The notes: generated by a model from the sequence alone, not told the origin. A stretch of DNA of 64,000 nucleotides from Cynocephalus volans (GCF_027409185.1 NC_084467.1:17846501-17910500); one strand, 5' to 3'; positions 1-11,940 are shown, counted from the stretch's first letter. Numbers and translations are program-made.

Positions 1-249
1 GTATGGGAAGGAGCCAGGTGCAGACGGTGTTCCTGATAGCACCAAGGGCCGGTTGGGACTGCCACCTTCAGCTTCTCAGCTCCCAGCTGCTGGTGTCTCA
101 GGGTCTTGGGGTCCCACTGGAGTCAGGAGAAGATGAACTCATATGTCTCTGGCACACTCTCCCTCCCCCACCCCCCACTTCCAGGTCTCCCAGGCCCTCA
201 GCTGGGGCCCCTGCCTCCTAAGGATGCCGTAGAGGAAGGAAGACTGTCC

Positions 250-355
250 TGGGGAGCCTGGAGACCTGGGTTCCCAGCCCACCTCTGCACTAGCAAGCTG
301 GGAATCTCCCTGGACCTACTTCCTCCTCTGTACAAAAAGATGTTAATAGAGGCTG
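250..355 (+). repeat. MIR, sense, weak
   Basis: 5' half only: gacctgggttcccagccc, gcaagctgggaatctccctg. Confidence 0.4.
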
Positions 356-764
356 AGGGAGTACATGAGTGGGCTTCTGAGGCCCCCACCCCTAGCTTGG
401 CCCCTTCTCCTCTCTGAACCTCAGTGTCCTGTTGGAACTCAGGATGATTAGGAGTTTCCCCTGGGGATGTGTGAGAGGACAAAAGTAAACATCAGCAGGC
501 ACTTAGCATGGTTCCTGGCATGGACAGGGACGCAGCCATGGCCATAACCATAATCTTCCTTACCATGATGGTCTGCGAAATGGAATGCAATGGCCTGAGC
601 TGCAGGAAGCCCCAGTGAGGTCATATGGGAGTGGGCCAGAGAGTGCTCGAGGCCCAGAGAGTGCTGGGGTAGGGAGTAGCCCCAGAATCATATAGCAGAG
701 ATCCATTGCCAGGATCTGAGTGGCCTGAGAGTGGACAGGGCATCCATGGAGGACTGGAGCTGCC

Positions 765-945
765 TCGACCTGGGGCTGTGCAAGCAGAAGCCAGACCACA
801 TCCTTGGGCAAGTTGCTTTACTTCTCTGAGCCTCAGTTTCTTCATCTGTAAAATGGGGCTGATGATAGTTCCTACCTCCTAGAGCTCTGGGAAGATTAGG
901 TCCTGGGAGGGCTTGGCACATGGTAAGCACCAAATACATGGTAAC
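765..945 (+). repeat. MIR, sense
   Basis: Full core: ttgggcaagttgctttactt, cctcagtttcttcatctgta, ending gcacatggtaagcacc. Confidence 0.8.
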
Positions 946-1288
946 CCTGAGAGTAGCCCACCCCCACTCTGCTCTCCCATCCTTCTAGAAGAGAGACTGC
1001 TGCCGGGCCCCCCAGTGACCATTTATACAGAACCAGCATTTGCCCTGCCACAGCCTCAAGCCTGTCCTGGACAGACAGGATGGGAAATGCTGGAGGGGAG
1101 GGTCTCCTCAGCCACAGCTGTGAACCAGGGTGGCCTGAGCCACCCTCCCCGCAATTGCCTCCTTCCCCCCATCCTCCCTCAGCAGAGGGCCTGGGCTTTC
1201 TCCCAGCAGTGGGTGGTGAGAGTGTGAGGTTCCTAGATTGAGCAGTTGCCGGTGTGCAGAAGGCAACCACTTCCTCTGTTAAGGATGG

Positions 1289-1682
1289 TGTATTAGTTTC
1301 CTGTTGATGCTGTAACAAATGACCACAAACTTAGTGGCTTAAAACAACACATGTTCATTATCTTAAAGTTCTGGAGGTTAGAAGGCCGGAATGGGTATCC
1401 ACGCTCTCTCCAGAGGCTCTAAGGGAGAATCTGTTTCCTCGCCTTTTCCAGCTTGCAGAGGCTGCCTGCATTCCTGGGCATGTGGCCCTTCCTCCTTTTT
1501 CCAAGTGCATCCCTCGAACATCACATATCCTCCTGGCTCTGACTCTCCTGCCTCCCTCTGATAAGGACCCTGGTGGTTATATTGGGCCCACTCGGATAAT
1601 CCAGGGTAACTCCCCATCTCAAGATCCTTAACTTAATCTCATCTGCAAAGTCCCTTTTGCTATGTAAGACAACATTCACGGC
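1289..1682 (-). mobile_element. MaLR LTR, MLT1-like
   Basis: The + strand starts tgtattagtttcctgttg and continues with the familiar aacaaatgaccacaaactta and ggcttaaaacaacac segments. It ends with the block ccatctcaagatcctta, cttaatctcatctgcaaag, tcccttttgctatgtaa. This is the reverse complement of an MLT1-type ERVL-MaLR LTR. No internal coding part is seen. Confidence 0.75.
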
Positions 1683-1844
1683 CTGTTATTCTATATTCTG
1701 TCTCCTGTAGACGAGAAAGCTAGAGTCTGCCTCAGCTGGGACCAGAGGTGGCTGGGTGATGTTCATAATAATACCAGTATCACAGCTTCCGATGACCTGT
1801 GACTGCTCTGTGCCAAGTTGAGTAGAAGCTTTGGTTATAATAAT

Positions 1845-2010
1845 GACAGTCAGTATTTTACTGAGCACCTTAACAGCCAGGGGCCAGGCTAAGTGCTTCC
1901 TATGCGTGATCTCATTGTTACAGCCACCTGCAAGGCGGGTGCTAATGTTGTTCCTGTTCCTCAGCTCAGAGAGGGAAGGAAGTGACTTGCTGGGGCCTGA
2001 CAGGGCCCGA
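1845..2010 (-). repeat. MIR, antisense
   Basis: 3' half: tattttactgagcacctta, gatctcattgttacagcc, agggaaggaagtgacttgc. Confidence 0.65.
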
Positions 2011-3024
2011 CCCCTGAGTCCCACTGCCAGGTTGCCACCTTCTGCCCCTCACTCCAAAGGCGGCAGGTCCTGGAACTGCTTGCTCCGGTGCCATCCTCGC
2101 CAGTCTGTGGGTTCCTCCCAGCAGGGACTGTGGCCAGGGCAGACACCCAGGAGGGAGTATGTGGAAATGGGAGGAGAGGAGATTCTGGGAAAACAGGCAG
2201 GGGTGTTGAGGACTACATGTGGGAGAGGGGAGGGGGTGGATGTCTTAATTCTGTGTCCAGGTGGGCGTGGGGAGTGGGGGATCCAGAATCAGACAGTCTG
2301 GGCACCAATTCTGGCCATATCACTGGGTGGTCGACACTCGGCCTTGGCTCTCTGTCTGTAAGACAGGGCTCCCGTGGCACTCTGCCTCCTTGCAATGCCT
2401 TCAGGAGGCATGGGCATGTTGGAATGTCTGAATCCATCCTGTGAGCTCCGTCCCTGTCCTTTGCTCAAGCCCTAAGCCCTTCGCAGCTCCATCTTTCCGC
2501 CTCTCAACAAGCTTTCTGGGACCTATTCTCTGGGTCTGTGTCACTCTGAGCTTTAGGCCCCACATACTGCTGCCTCACTGTGGAATCTTGGGCCAGTCCC
2601 CAGGCTGCCTCAGTCTTCCCATCTCTACATTGGGCACTACCTTCTCCTACACGGTAACCATCCCTCAGGCCTCAGTGTGGCCCCTTTGCTACCTCTGCAG
2701 GCTGACAAGGAGCCTCCCACCTTGGGGAAGACCCCGCTGGCCTGGTCAGCTTCCTGGGGCAAAGGTGGAAGGAGGAGAGGCCAGGTCCAGGAAGAGGACC
2801 TCCCAGCAGGAGCACACGTCCCTCCTGCTCATTCAGTCAGAAGTTTGGGGAGGATTCTTTCCTCTGGGTCTTCCCACCTCCCCGGAGAGCTCAGCTGTAG
2901 CCAGTGGGAAATGGGACACATAATTGGAACTTTAAATAAGACCAAGTTAATGCTCCCTGCCAGGCCCAGCACAGGGGACTCTCAGAGCTTTGAAGAGAGA
3001 CAACAGGAAGGAAGCCCCAGATGG

Positions 3025-3225
3025 CACTCAAGATCCCAGCATTACCACCAACTCCCTGGTGACCCCAGGCAAGTCACTGTCCCTCTCTGAGCCTCTGTGA
3101 AAGGGGGACCAAATGGCATCACCTGTGAAAAGCAGCTAGCACAGCACCTGGTACATAGTAAGTGTTCATCATAGCACCTAGCAGGTACTCAATAGCTGGA
3201 AGTTAGGATTATAATTATTATCCCT
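3025..3225 (+). repeat. MIR, sense
   Basis: Core ccaggcaagtcactgtccct, then cacctggtacatagtaagtg. A second MIR or L2 tail (gcaggtactcaatagctgg) follows. Confidence 0.65.
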
Positions 3226-3324
3226 CAAATGCAGCTGCCCTTCCCCTCCCACCCCACCCCAGGGGCTTCTCCAGGAGCCATCCTCAGTCCTGTTAGCCTC
3301 CAGGTGAATGAGGGGTGATGATAA

Positions 3325-3450
3325 TCGTGGTACTGACATCCCTGGCACCAACTGACCATGCCAAGCCTTTGCTAAGAGCTTTGCATCCACACCTGTGAGT
3401 AGGTGTTGTTAACTGCTGCCATTTACCAGATGAGGTCTCTGAGGCTGCAT
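3325..3450 (-). repeat. MIR, antisense
   Basis: Reads ctttgctaagagctttgcat, then ccatttaccagatgaggt. Confidence 0.55.
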
Positions 3451-4079
3451 CCTGTGAGGGGGAAGGAGAGAGCCAACAGGGAAGGGGTTGGAAGCCCTCC
3501 CCCAGCTTGAGGGGACCACCCAGCACACACCTTAACCCCATCAGAGAAGCATTCTGTCCCAATGGGATGCACACCACTGTGGCGAGATGCTTGAGGTTCC
3601 ACATTCAATTTCCCAATTAGAGCAGGAATTCCTGAGCCTGCTCCCAGCGTCCGTGTGTCTGAAGGGGCCACCCCAGGCTGCTCTCAGCACTGCCCATATA
3701 GAATTCCTGGTAAGGAGGAGCCCCAGTGTGGGGCTGGGGAGTGGGCTAGCCAGATTTGGGAGCTGGCCTGGCTTTGGCCTGTGGTCCAGTGCCTCCAGCC
3801 CCAGGTGGACCAGCAGTGTGGCACATCCAGGAGCTTGGGAAGGTACAGCCTGGCTCAGCTAGGAGGCAGAGTCCAGCCTTTGTGTTGTAGGCCTAGCACA
3901 AGGCCACCTGCCCACTGACTGGCATGGCCTCCCCTTGTGCCTGCGGTAAGCTATCTCTGGTCACACTGATCACCAACGGCCTTCACGCTCTCCTTAGCAG
4001 TCTGGCCTTGCTGGACCCCAGGCTCAGTCCAAACACCAGGCTAGGAAATGGCATGAGACATACTCGGGAGGGAGAGTTA

Positions 4080-4260
4080 GAGGCCAGGGAAGGGGCAGCT
4101 AACTCAGGGGGAGGTAGTGGTCAGGGAAGGCTTCCTGGAGGAAGAGATGCCTGAGCTAAGTCTTACATGGTAAATAGAAATTTTCCAGGTGAAGAAAGTG
4201 GACATTCTGGGCTGGAGAAGCAGCTTGTGCAGGTGCAAGGAGGTGAAAAGAGAGCCTCGC
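4080..4260 (-). repeat. L2 fragment, antisense
   Basis: Reads gtcagggaaggcttcctgga, then gcctgagctaagtc and attctgggctggagaagc. This is the antisense L2 order of the region before the 3' tail. Confidence 0.45.
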
Positions 4261-5044
4261 ATGTTTATGAAACTCCTTTTTCCTACCTCTCTCTAGGCCC
4301 TTGCTCATGCCTGAGATGCCCCCATCTTTCCAGGCAGGGGCATAACCAAGAGCAAAGGCTTGGCAGTGGGAACCAAGAAGGGGTGGGCCCAGAGAGTGAG
4401 CAGACTGGCCTCATGGGGTGGAAGGAGATGCCATTGCAATCAGAGGTCAGGGCCAGCCCACCAAAGGCCTTGACTATCACACTGGTCTTGATTGTCCCCT
4501 CAGGGCAGGTGAGAAAGGCATCTCCACCTGCCCCTTCAGCACCTGGTCAGTTTCCCAGGGCAGCACTGGCCTGGAGGCCTGTAACATCACAGGTGAGGAA
4601 GGGAGCCTGCCTCCCAGAATTGCCCAACCTCCCCTCAGAAGCCTTCCATGACTTAATGGAATGAGTCTCTAGTACAGACAAGAAGTCTCTTCTGCTACTA
4701 CCCTCAACACCAAAAGCCCAGAAAAGCCCATTGTGGGACATGTGACCACATCCACAGAGACCGCAAAGGCATCCATAGGTTATAGTGGGAAGAACACCAG
4801 GCTGGGTATCAGGCGCTGTCCGTGCTATTCCCGCTGACAGGCAACATCCTCCCACTTCCAGATCAGACTGTCATGCCTGCTCCCCAATTCCATGCTTCCA
4901 CCCTTGGGCCTGGAAGCCCATCCTTCCTGCTCCCACTACCTGCTTCAGCCTTCACCTGAGATTCTGGACTCCCAAAAGGCTCCTTGGGATTCGGAAAGAA
5001 GTTTGGGTCACACAGCCCAGAAATCAAAGGATGCCTTTCTTACC

Positions 5045-5235
5045 AACTTGCAGGGTCTTGGCCCACTAACTTGTCCTCACTGAGCCTCAGTTTGCCTGTC
5101 TGCAAAATGAAAACAATCATATGTCCCTTGAAGTATTTTGAGAGGCTTAGATGAACTCAGGTGCGGTTTTGGATGTCCATTGCATGGCACAGCGCAGGGC
5201 AGATAGTAGGTGCTCAGCAAATTGTAGCCATGGCA
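5045..5235 (+). repeat. MIR, sense
   Basis: Core tcactgagcctcagtttgcc, tail gatagtaggtgctcagcaaa. Confidence 0.7.
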
Positions 5236-5839
5236 GCGGAGATGCTGCTGGTGGGAATGGTATTCCCTTACCTCCTGGCCAGTCTCCTTCTGCCTGCAGC
5301 TGGCTCAGGGTGCCCTCCCCTGAGTCTTTGCCATCCCCAGGGACCCCTTCATTTCAAGCCCTGCTCCTTCTTAGGCAGGCCCTTCCTGTTGCCATTAACC
5401 CTTCCATGCCCAGCCATATCATGAGCTCCCCCAGCTCCCGCCAGAAGCTCTCAGGCCTGGCTCTGTGCTTGGACACCCTCAGGGTGTCAGGTCGGTAGGA
5501 TATGAACAGTAACTGATGATGAAGACATGGAAGCTCTGATCATAAAGATGATGATGGGAAATTGCTGAGCAGCTCTCCCGAGAAACATCCACACAGGAAA
5601 ACGCTCCCACAGAGCCATGCCTGCTTAACTGCTGGAAATGCCAGGTGCAGTGGGCAGGAGAGCCCAGGAGTTGTGCAGAGCAGAGATCATGCCCTGGAGT
5701 GCTCTGTCACTGCACCCAAACTGCCAAGGGCCACAGAGGCAGGTCTGGAGAGGAATGTTAACATGGGAGGGATGCAGGCATTCTGGAAATGTCTCCTCTG
5801 AGACAGCAGCCACTTTTGGAAAGAGTGAGGGCTTGGGAG

Positions 5840-5955
5840 CCATCAGACAAGGGGTGGAATCTCTGCTCTGCTCTTTACCAGCTGCGTGGCCTGGAGCAGC
5901 CCTCTGTACCTCTCTGATCCCTAGGCTGCAATTTCCTCATTATAAGATGGACCAA
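5840..5955 (+). repeat. MIR, sense, 5' half
   Basis: Reads tttaccagctgcgtggcctg, then caatttcctcattataaga. Confidence 0.6.
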
Positions 5956-5989
5956 TCACCCAAGAGGATGCAGTGACAGCTGAGTCAGG

Positions 5990-6300
5990 CCACCCTCCTT
6001 CAATGGATCCCTACACTCTCAAGAGGAAGTATTAACTAGCCCTTCCACCTGGTATTCAGAACTCTGTGGTGTCTGGAGTTCTTTTCTGCTAGGCCTGCCT
6101 TCTCCCTCATACTGTTCCTTAAAGGGCCTTGCTCAGTCACTCCTTGCCGCCTTTGTACAGGCTGTTCCCTCTGCTGGGAGCACCGTTCTCTCAGTTCCTA
6201 CCCTTTCCCTCCATCCTTGTGCCTTGCTGTCTTCTACTCAATACTTGGGGTTTAGGCCAGGTGTCATTCATTTGGGAAGTCTGTTCTGACCCCCAGGCAG
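5990..6300 (+). repeat. L2-like fragment, sense
   Basis: Contains gtacaggctgttccctctg then ctgggagcaccgttctc, followed by gtcattcatttgggaag. This resembles the L2 block around the tgctgttccctctgcctgga motif. Confidence 0.45.
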
Positions 6301-6744
6301 GGCTAGGGTCCCTCTTCTGCCATGGGATTATGTTTGTTTATACCTGGGATCCCCCTTGCAGACTGAGGAGTGGGTGGGGGGGGTGGGGATGCATCTGGGC
6401 TCAGGGTCTCATTCACCAGCCCCTCCTGGGGTGAAACTGGCCTCAGCCACATCCCTGCCTACTGTGACGTGGGCAACAGTTCTGCAGGCAAAGAGGAGCC
6501 ATGTGAGACAGACTGTCTGGAGGTAGATTCGGAGGCAGCAGGACAGATCCCAGGATGAGGACCCCTGAGCAAGGACCAAATCCAAGGGTAGAAGATGGAG
6601 CTTGGAAAGTCCTTGGCAACTGGGAGTGGGGGCCATAAAGGATTTAGAGTTTGCTCCAAATGAGCAAGTTTCTTGAGGTCAGTGACAGTGTGTACTTTTG
6701 ATTCTCCAATACTTAACTTGGGTGTTTGATTAACGCAAGCTAGC

Positions 6745-7300
6745 TGGATGGGAGAGTGGATAGCCGATGTATAGATGTTTAAGTGAGTGATGTGATGGAT
6801 GGATAGGTGAATGGATTGGGCAGGTGGATAGATGAATGAAGAGAGAAAGAGAAGGAGGGAGGTTGGTTCAGGGGAAAGGTGGATGTAGGACAGATGGATG
6901 GATACCTAAGTGGGATGCTAGACATATGGTGGCTGGGTAAATGGGTGGTGGAATGATAGACAGATGGATGGGATAAGTGAGGGGATAGGTGTATGGATGG
7001 GTAAATGGCAAGATGGCAGAATGATTCCATAAATGGTTGCTTGGATTGGGTGGTTCAGCAGATGATGGGTATGAGAATAGGTGAGTGTGTGGGTGTGTGG
7101 ATATGGGGACTTTCAGACAAGTGCACGGGTAGGGGGAGAGTGAATAAGTGAATAGATGTGTGAGCAGGTGGGTAAGTAGGTAAGTAGGTGGGTGAGTGGA
7201 TGTCAGGATAGTTTATGGATGACGCAAGGACTGTATGGTTGGAAAGATAGACAGATGAGTGGGTGTGTGGGTCAATGGGTGAATGAATGAACAGTAAATT
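6745..7300. repeat. Degenerate TGGA/GGTGGATGGAT-type satellite
   Basis: About 550 bp of variants of TGGA, GGTA and GTGAGTGGGTG without a pure core (for example agatggatggatacc at 6893-6907). The decay suggests an old array. Confidence 0.85.
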
Positions 7301-7609
7301 TCATGTGGCTAAATGCCTGACACCTTGCCCAGACGCAGAGGGGTGGTCTTGGTTCTGGGATTTGAGCTAATTGTCCTTCACTGGGGGAAACCAGTGCCAA
7401 TTAGGCAAATAGATCCAGTCCCAGCAGGTCCTGCAGCAGGCTTGCTAATTGACTCCAACCTGACAGACCCTGGCTTGGACTTACAGTGGCCTGTGTCTTA
7501 TTGATTTGTAATTTATACTCCACTCACATCCAAAAGGATTTGAAGTGACTTATAAGATTAAATCTGCGTGTACCAGGACAGTTAGAAATAAAGTGAGACA
7601 GCAAAGAGG

Positions 7610-8012
7610 CCACATAACAGAGCGGTTAAAAGAGTACCTGGTTCAATTTCCAGATCTGCCACTGTACTAGCTGTGTGATGTTGAGCAGGTCGTTCAACCT
7701 CTCTGAAGCTTATTTTTCAGAGAGGGAGGAAGGGACCAAGGAAGGAAGGGAGGGTGGTTCAGCAGGAAAATGTGTAGATAATTAATGGATACATAAGGGT
7801 GGGTGTTTGGGTGGGTGGATGAATGGGTGGTGGCTTACTGGGTGAGTAGAATAACAGGTGAGTTAAGTGAGAGGGTGGATGGATGGATGAGGGTGGATGG
7901 GTAAGTGTGGACAATAGTAATTCCATCTCATAGGGTGTTGTGAGCATCAGAAGAGATAATATGTGGGACAGTTCAGCACCACGGTTGGCACAAAGTGTGT
8001 GCTTTGAATAAT
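7610..8012 (+). repeat. MIR, sense, split by TGGA satellite
   Basis: The 5' half lies at 7610-7722 (agagcggttaaaagagtacc, actagctgtgtgatgttgag). The 3' half lies at 7908-8012 (catagggtgttgtgagcatc, ggcacaaagtgtgtgctt). About 185 bp of GGAA- and TGGA-rich repeat sits at the cctcagttt / ctgtaaaatgg position. Confidence 0.65.
7790..7905. repeat. Short TGGA-type satellite inside a MIR
   Basis: Contains gtgggtggatgaatgggtgg and agagggtggatggatggatg. It lies between the two halves of the MIR at 7610-8012. Confidence 0.8.
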
Positions 8013-8214
8013 GTATGTGTATGGAGACATCTTGATACCAGTGACCATAGTTCCTAGAGGAAAAACCCAGACACCTAGACTGATGGCATAAACAAAAAAG
8101 AGCGTTTGGTGTCTGGGTAGACCTGAGTGGTCAGGGACGGAGGTTTTAACAGAGGCTGATGGCTACTGCAGACACCCAGACTCAGGCCTGCCTGTAAAAG
8201 GCACTTACAGTCCA

Positions 8215-8460
8215 GATGAGGGGCCGATGAGTAAAAGAAAGCCATAGGGCAGGATGACAAGTACACTAATGGGAGACACATATAGGACCATGGGATCCCT
8301 GGTGCTGGGGTCATCAGGGAAGGTTTCTCAGAGGAGATGACTTTGAGATGGGTTTTGAAGGACATGTTTGAGAGTCCCAGGTAAGTCAGGAGGGTGAGGA
8401 ATGTTGCAGGGAGAAGGAAGAGCACCTCGAATGTCCAGTGGGCAGAGGGGAGATGCAAAA
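8215..8460 (-). repeat. L2 fragment, antisense
   Basis: Contains catcagggaaggtttctcag, agatgactttgagatgggtt and ttgaaggacatgtttgaga, the usual antisense L2 succession. Confidence 0.5.
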
Positions 8461-8559
8461 TATTTAGCAACCTCTTAGAAAGGGTGCCAATTGTAGACTG
8501 CTGGGGTGCCCAGGCCTCCTGCCTCCATTAGCAAGCCTGAGAGGTCCCCAGATCCTCCT

Positions 8560-8700
8560 AAGTGACTCCTGTCCTCTTCTGTACAATGGCCATAACGATT
8601 GTTCCACCCTCAGTGGGCCATGCTAGGATCTCATGAGATGGAGTAATGAATGCTTGGCACACGGTCAGTGCTCGGTAATACCAGCTGCCATGATTAGATT
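8560..8700 (+). repeat. MIR, sense, 3' half
   Basis: Reads cttctgtacaatggccataa, then gcttggcacacggtcagtg. Confidence 0.55.
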
Positions 8701-8794
8701 TTTATTACCCGCTTAATAGATGTGAAGGGTGTATGGATTCATTTAAGTAAAAGGGCTTTAAAAATTAAAAATCACTGGGCATCTGCTGGCTGTG

Positions 8795-8965
8795 AGAGGC
8801 AGCCTGGTGTGTCGGGAAGGCTTGAGGGCAGTAGACTGGGTTCAGTTTCTGACTTGCTGTATGACCTTGGTCAAGTCACCTAACCTCTTGGAACTTCAGT
8901 TTCCTTATGTATAAAAGGAGTCCCAGAGTTGTCGTGAGAACCAAAAAAGCTCATAATGTGTCCAG
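8795..8965 (+). repeat. MIR, sense
   Basis: Core tgaccttggtcaagtcacct, acttcagtttccttatgta. Confidence 0.7.
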
Positions 8966-9159
8966 GGCCGTTCCTATCCCTGCCTCCCTCCTTTCCCTTC
9001 CCCAGCAAGCCCTGGTGTTCATTTACCACCCACCCCACCCCCCAGCAACCCTGTCCCAGACCCCCATCCATCATCCTGTCCTTTGCGGAGGTTAAGTGGG
9101 TCCCTAAGCAGCGAATCCAAACTCTCCCAAAGTTCTAGCTGCACAATGCAGCCCGCTGT

Positions 9160-9300
9160 TAGCCAGCAGCCCGTCTGGCCTGGAGGATTGGGTTTCAGCT
9201 GGGGCGGCGGGCGCTGGCGGATGCCCAGGCCAGCGGCAGGCAGGCGGGGTACAGAGTGGAGGAGCCGGCGTCACGGGGACTCCTCCGCCCTGGCCTGAGA
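9160..9300. promoter_or_regulatory. Small CpG-rich patch in intron 1
   Basis: About a dozen CpGs occur in 140 bp (ggggcggcgggcgctggcgg and gccggcgtcacggggac), far above the surrounding intron. It is too short for a standard CpG island. An alternative first exon or enhancer is possible. Confidence 0.25.
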
Positions 9301-9637
9301 AAACACGAGCAGGCTCCAGGCAGGCAACCGAGGCAGAGAAGGGCCTCCGAGCAGCAGGAGGACAAGAAGGGGTATGTGCTACAAGAGTCCTTGGGCAGAA
9401 GGATTTCACATTAACTGGGTCCCCTTTCCTGGAGCCTGAGGACCAAGCAGGGGGCCGAGGTGGAAAAACAACGTGCAGCCTGCTGGCAGGTTTCACTTTA
9501 GACAATCCATGGCCATCCAGGAGCTGGCCCAGGGCTTCTAGCATCACCATCCCCGACTCTCCTTGCTTTGGGCCAATGGACCCGAGGTTCTCTTGGGTTA
9601 TCCAGCTCATTGTGTTTTCAGAGAGGTCTTGGCAACC

Positions 9638-9805
9638 CAATCAACTGATGCGGGTTCAAATCCCAGCTCTGCTTCTTCCTGGCTGTGTGACTTTGGGCAG
9701 ATCTCTGATCCTCTCTGGGCTCAGTTTCCTCATCTGTACAATGGGATAACAATACCAGTCTTACAAAGTGTGCAGAATGTTTAGCTCAGGGCCTGGCACA
9801 AGGGC
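9638..9805 (+). repeat. MIR, sense
   Basis: Nearly complete: gcgggttcaaatcccagctc, ggctgtgtgactttgggca, tttcctcatctgtacaatgg. Confidence 0.85.
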
Positions 9806-9844
9806 ACTGATAGGTGAAAGCAGTGATTTTTCCCTCCTTTTTGT

Positions 9845-10025
9845 GGAGGCTTCTGAGATCGTACCAAAGGGGTCAAATCTTGTCCTGCCCCTTACTGGCC
9901 ACGTGGTCTTATGGGAATCCTTGATCTCTCTGAGCCTTAGTTTCCCCATAAGTTTGCTCTGGGATGTCAATGAGACAATATTGATGAAGCACCTGTCCAT
10001 AGGGGCCTCCACAAGTGTTAGTGAT
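9845..10025 (+). repeat. MIR, sense
   Basis: Reads ccccttactggccacgtggt, ctctgagccttagtttcccc, with a degraded 3' half. Confidence 0.6.
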
Positions 10026-10059
10026 GTTCCTGATGGCCTTTGTAGGGCCCAGCCTTTGC

Positions 10060-10220
10060 GTGTTCTAAAAACCTTTTGCACTCAATACCTCCTTGGATCC
10101 TCCAAGCAATGCTATGAGGTACACATAGCAAGGATTTTGTCATCCCCGTTTTACAGATGAGGAAACTGAGGCGCATAGAGGTGAAGTGACTTTTCCAAGC
10201 TTGCTGACCGTGACCTTGAA
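10060..10220 (-). repeat. MIR, antisense
   Basis: Reads ccccgttttacagatgagga, then aactgaggcgcatagagg. Confidence 0.75.
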
Positions 10221-10599
10221 CTTTGTCTCCTCATTCCTGACTGTTGCTTCCTCTTGGAATTTCTAATTTGGTCCATGGAAAGAGTGCTCTGACTCCAAGC
10301 CATTGATGATCCAGGTCAGGCGTACAGGCTGTGGCTGGCATCTCGCCCAGTCATGAGGTGCCAGCCAGGCCTGGGTTCTAGTCACCTCAGTCCCACTAGC
10401 CCCAGACAGGGTGAGCAGGAGCTGCTGGGAAGGGCCCAGAGTGGCATCTGCTGCTTGGGTCATACACCAAGCTGATTTGCTGCCTGGGCTGTGGGCTGCT
10501 GGCCAGTCTGGGAGCAAAGGCCCTGGGTACAGCTACCAAGTGTCCATCATCTTCAGCCTCAACCCCCGACCCCAGTTGGCTCCCAACTCTAGCTTGTTT

Positions 10600-11285
10600 C
10601 CTCTGCCAGGGCCACTCTATGACCCAACAGTTCTCAGGACAGATCACGTCACTCCTCTCTTCAGGAATTCTCCATAGCTACATACTGCCTATGGGACAAG
10701 GTCCGAAGTCCTTAGCCCCACATTCGAGGCCCTCCACATTCTGGCCCTCTCTGCTGCTACCATATCCTTCCACAAAGCATTTTGCTCCCGCTGCATGGGA
10801 CAGACTCTCCGGCTCCACTACTTCCTGGCCATGGAAACCCTGAACAACCTCTCCAAACTTTAGTTTTTCCATCGGTAAAGGGAGATAATAAAGTACTTGC
10901 TTCACAAATAGTTAAGGATGAGATGAGATCATGAATGCTAAACACTCAGCCTATAGCCCATCACTGAGAGCCAGCTCAGTTTCACCACTGCCCCAACTGC
11001 CCTGACGTTTCATACTTCTGTGGCTTTGATTCTGCGGTGCCCTCCATGTGGCGTGCCCTTCCCTCTCCTCCCAGCTCAAATGCCACCTCCTCTGAGATTC
11101 CTTTTCTAATTCCCTGGTCGAAACTAAGCCCTTCTTCCTCTGGGTCTCACTCTGCTTCTCCCTGTAGTGAGTTCATGTGTCAGGTACTCTTCTAGGAGCT
11201 CCTTGAGGGAAGGACCCGCTGATCTGTCTCTGTGTCCCCAGTGCCTGGCACAGGGCCTGGCACACATTGGGTGGAATAGATGTTC
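10600..11285 (+). mobile_element. L2 LINE 3' part with a MIR inside
   Basis: L2 blocks flank a MIR (10805-10960): acagatcacgtcactcctc and acaaggtccgaagtcctta on the left; gctcaaatgccacctcctc, aggagctccttgagggaagg and agtgcctggcacagggcc on the right. Confidence 0.65.
10805..10960 (+). repeat. MIR, sense, inside L2
   Basis: Reads ctttagtttttccatcggta, then agggagataataaagtac. Confidence 0.6.
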
Positions 11286-11299
11286 ACCAAATGACCGTG

Positions 11300-11660
11300 A
11301 CTTTGTTGGTTAACCCAGCCAGAGTGGAAGAAGTCAGAGATGGCTGCCAGGAAGAAGGAAGTCTTTGAGCTCAGTTTCGGAAGAGGAGTTAACCAGGCTA
11401 ACAAAGCAGGAAAGGCCAGGCATTCCAAAGAGAAAAATCTGGAAGGGTCAAGTCTCCAAGGCTCAAAGAAGTATAGTGCCTTCTGCAAACAGAAGGAAAT
11501 TCAGGATGACTGGACACAAGGGGCGTGGAAGAGAGTGGCTGGAAGATAATTAGCTGGCCTGGTTGGCTGGGGCTTTGAATACATTGTTCAGGAGCTAGAA
11601 CTTTATCCTGCATGCAGCAAGAGCTCTGAAGGGCATTAAGATCAGTTAATAAATGATCAG
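11300..11660 (-). repeat. L2 fragment, antisense
   Basis: The + strand shows aaaggccaggcattccaaag, ttcaggagctagaactttat and a tctgaagggcattaagatc-like end. This matches the reverse complement of the L2 3' half. Confidence 0.5.
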
Positions 11661-11699
11661 ACATGGGCTTTAGAAACATCACACCCAGCTGCCGTGTGG

Positions 11700-11940
11700 G
11701 AGTTGGATGCATCTACTATGTGCCCGGCCCAGTTCTCAGTGCTGAGGTTACAGTGGTAAGCAAGGCAGCACAGACCCCCGCCAGAATGAGGGCCCTAGGA
11801 GACAGCAGATCAACAGGATGCACCTCCATAATGTCACGTAATTCTCATGATGACCCATCTTATGGATGTAGAGACTGAGGCTCAGAGAAGAGAACCGGCC
11901 TGCCTGCAGGTGCACACAAAAAAGTGCCAAAGTGAAGGTT
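11700..11940 (-). repeat. MIR/L2-like antisense fragments
   Basis: Reads atctactatgtgcccggccc, later gtagagactgaggctcagag. Confidence 0.5.

Noticed and set aside
9160..9300. EPHB2 exon 1
   Set aside because: No frame there encodes an initiating Met followed by the expected Ala/Leu-rich signal peptide that joins exon 2 in the right phase.
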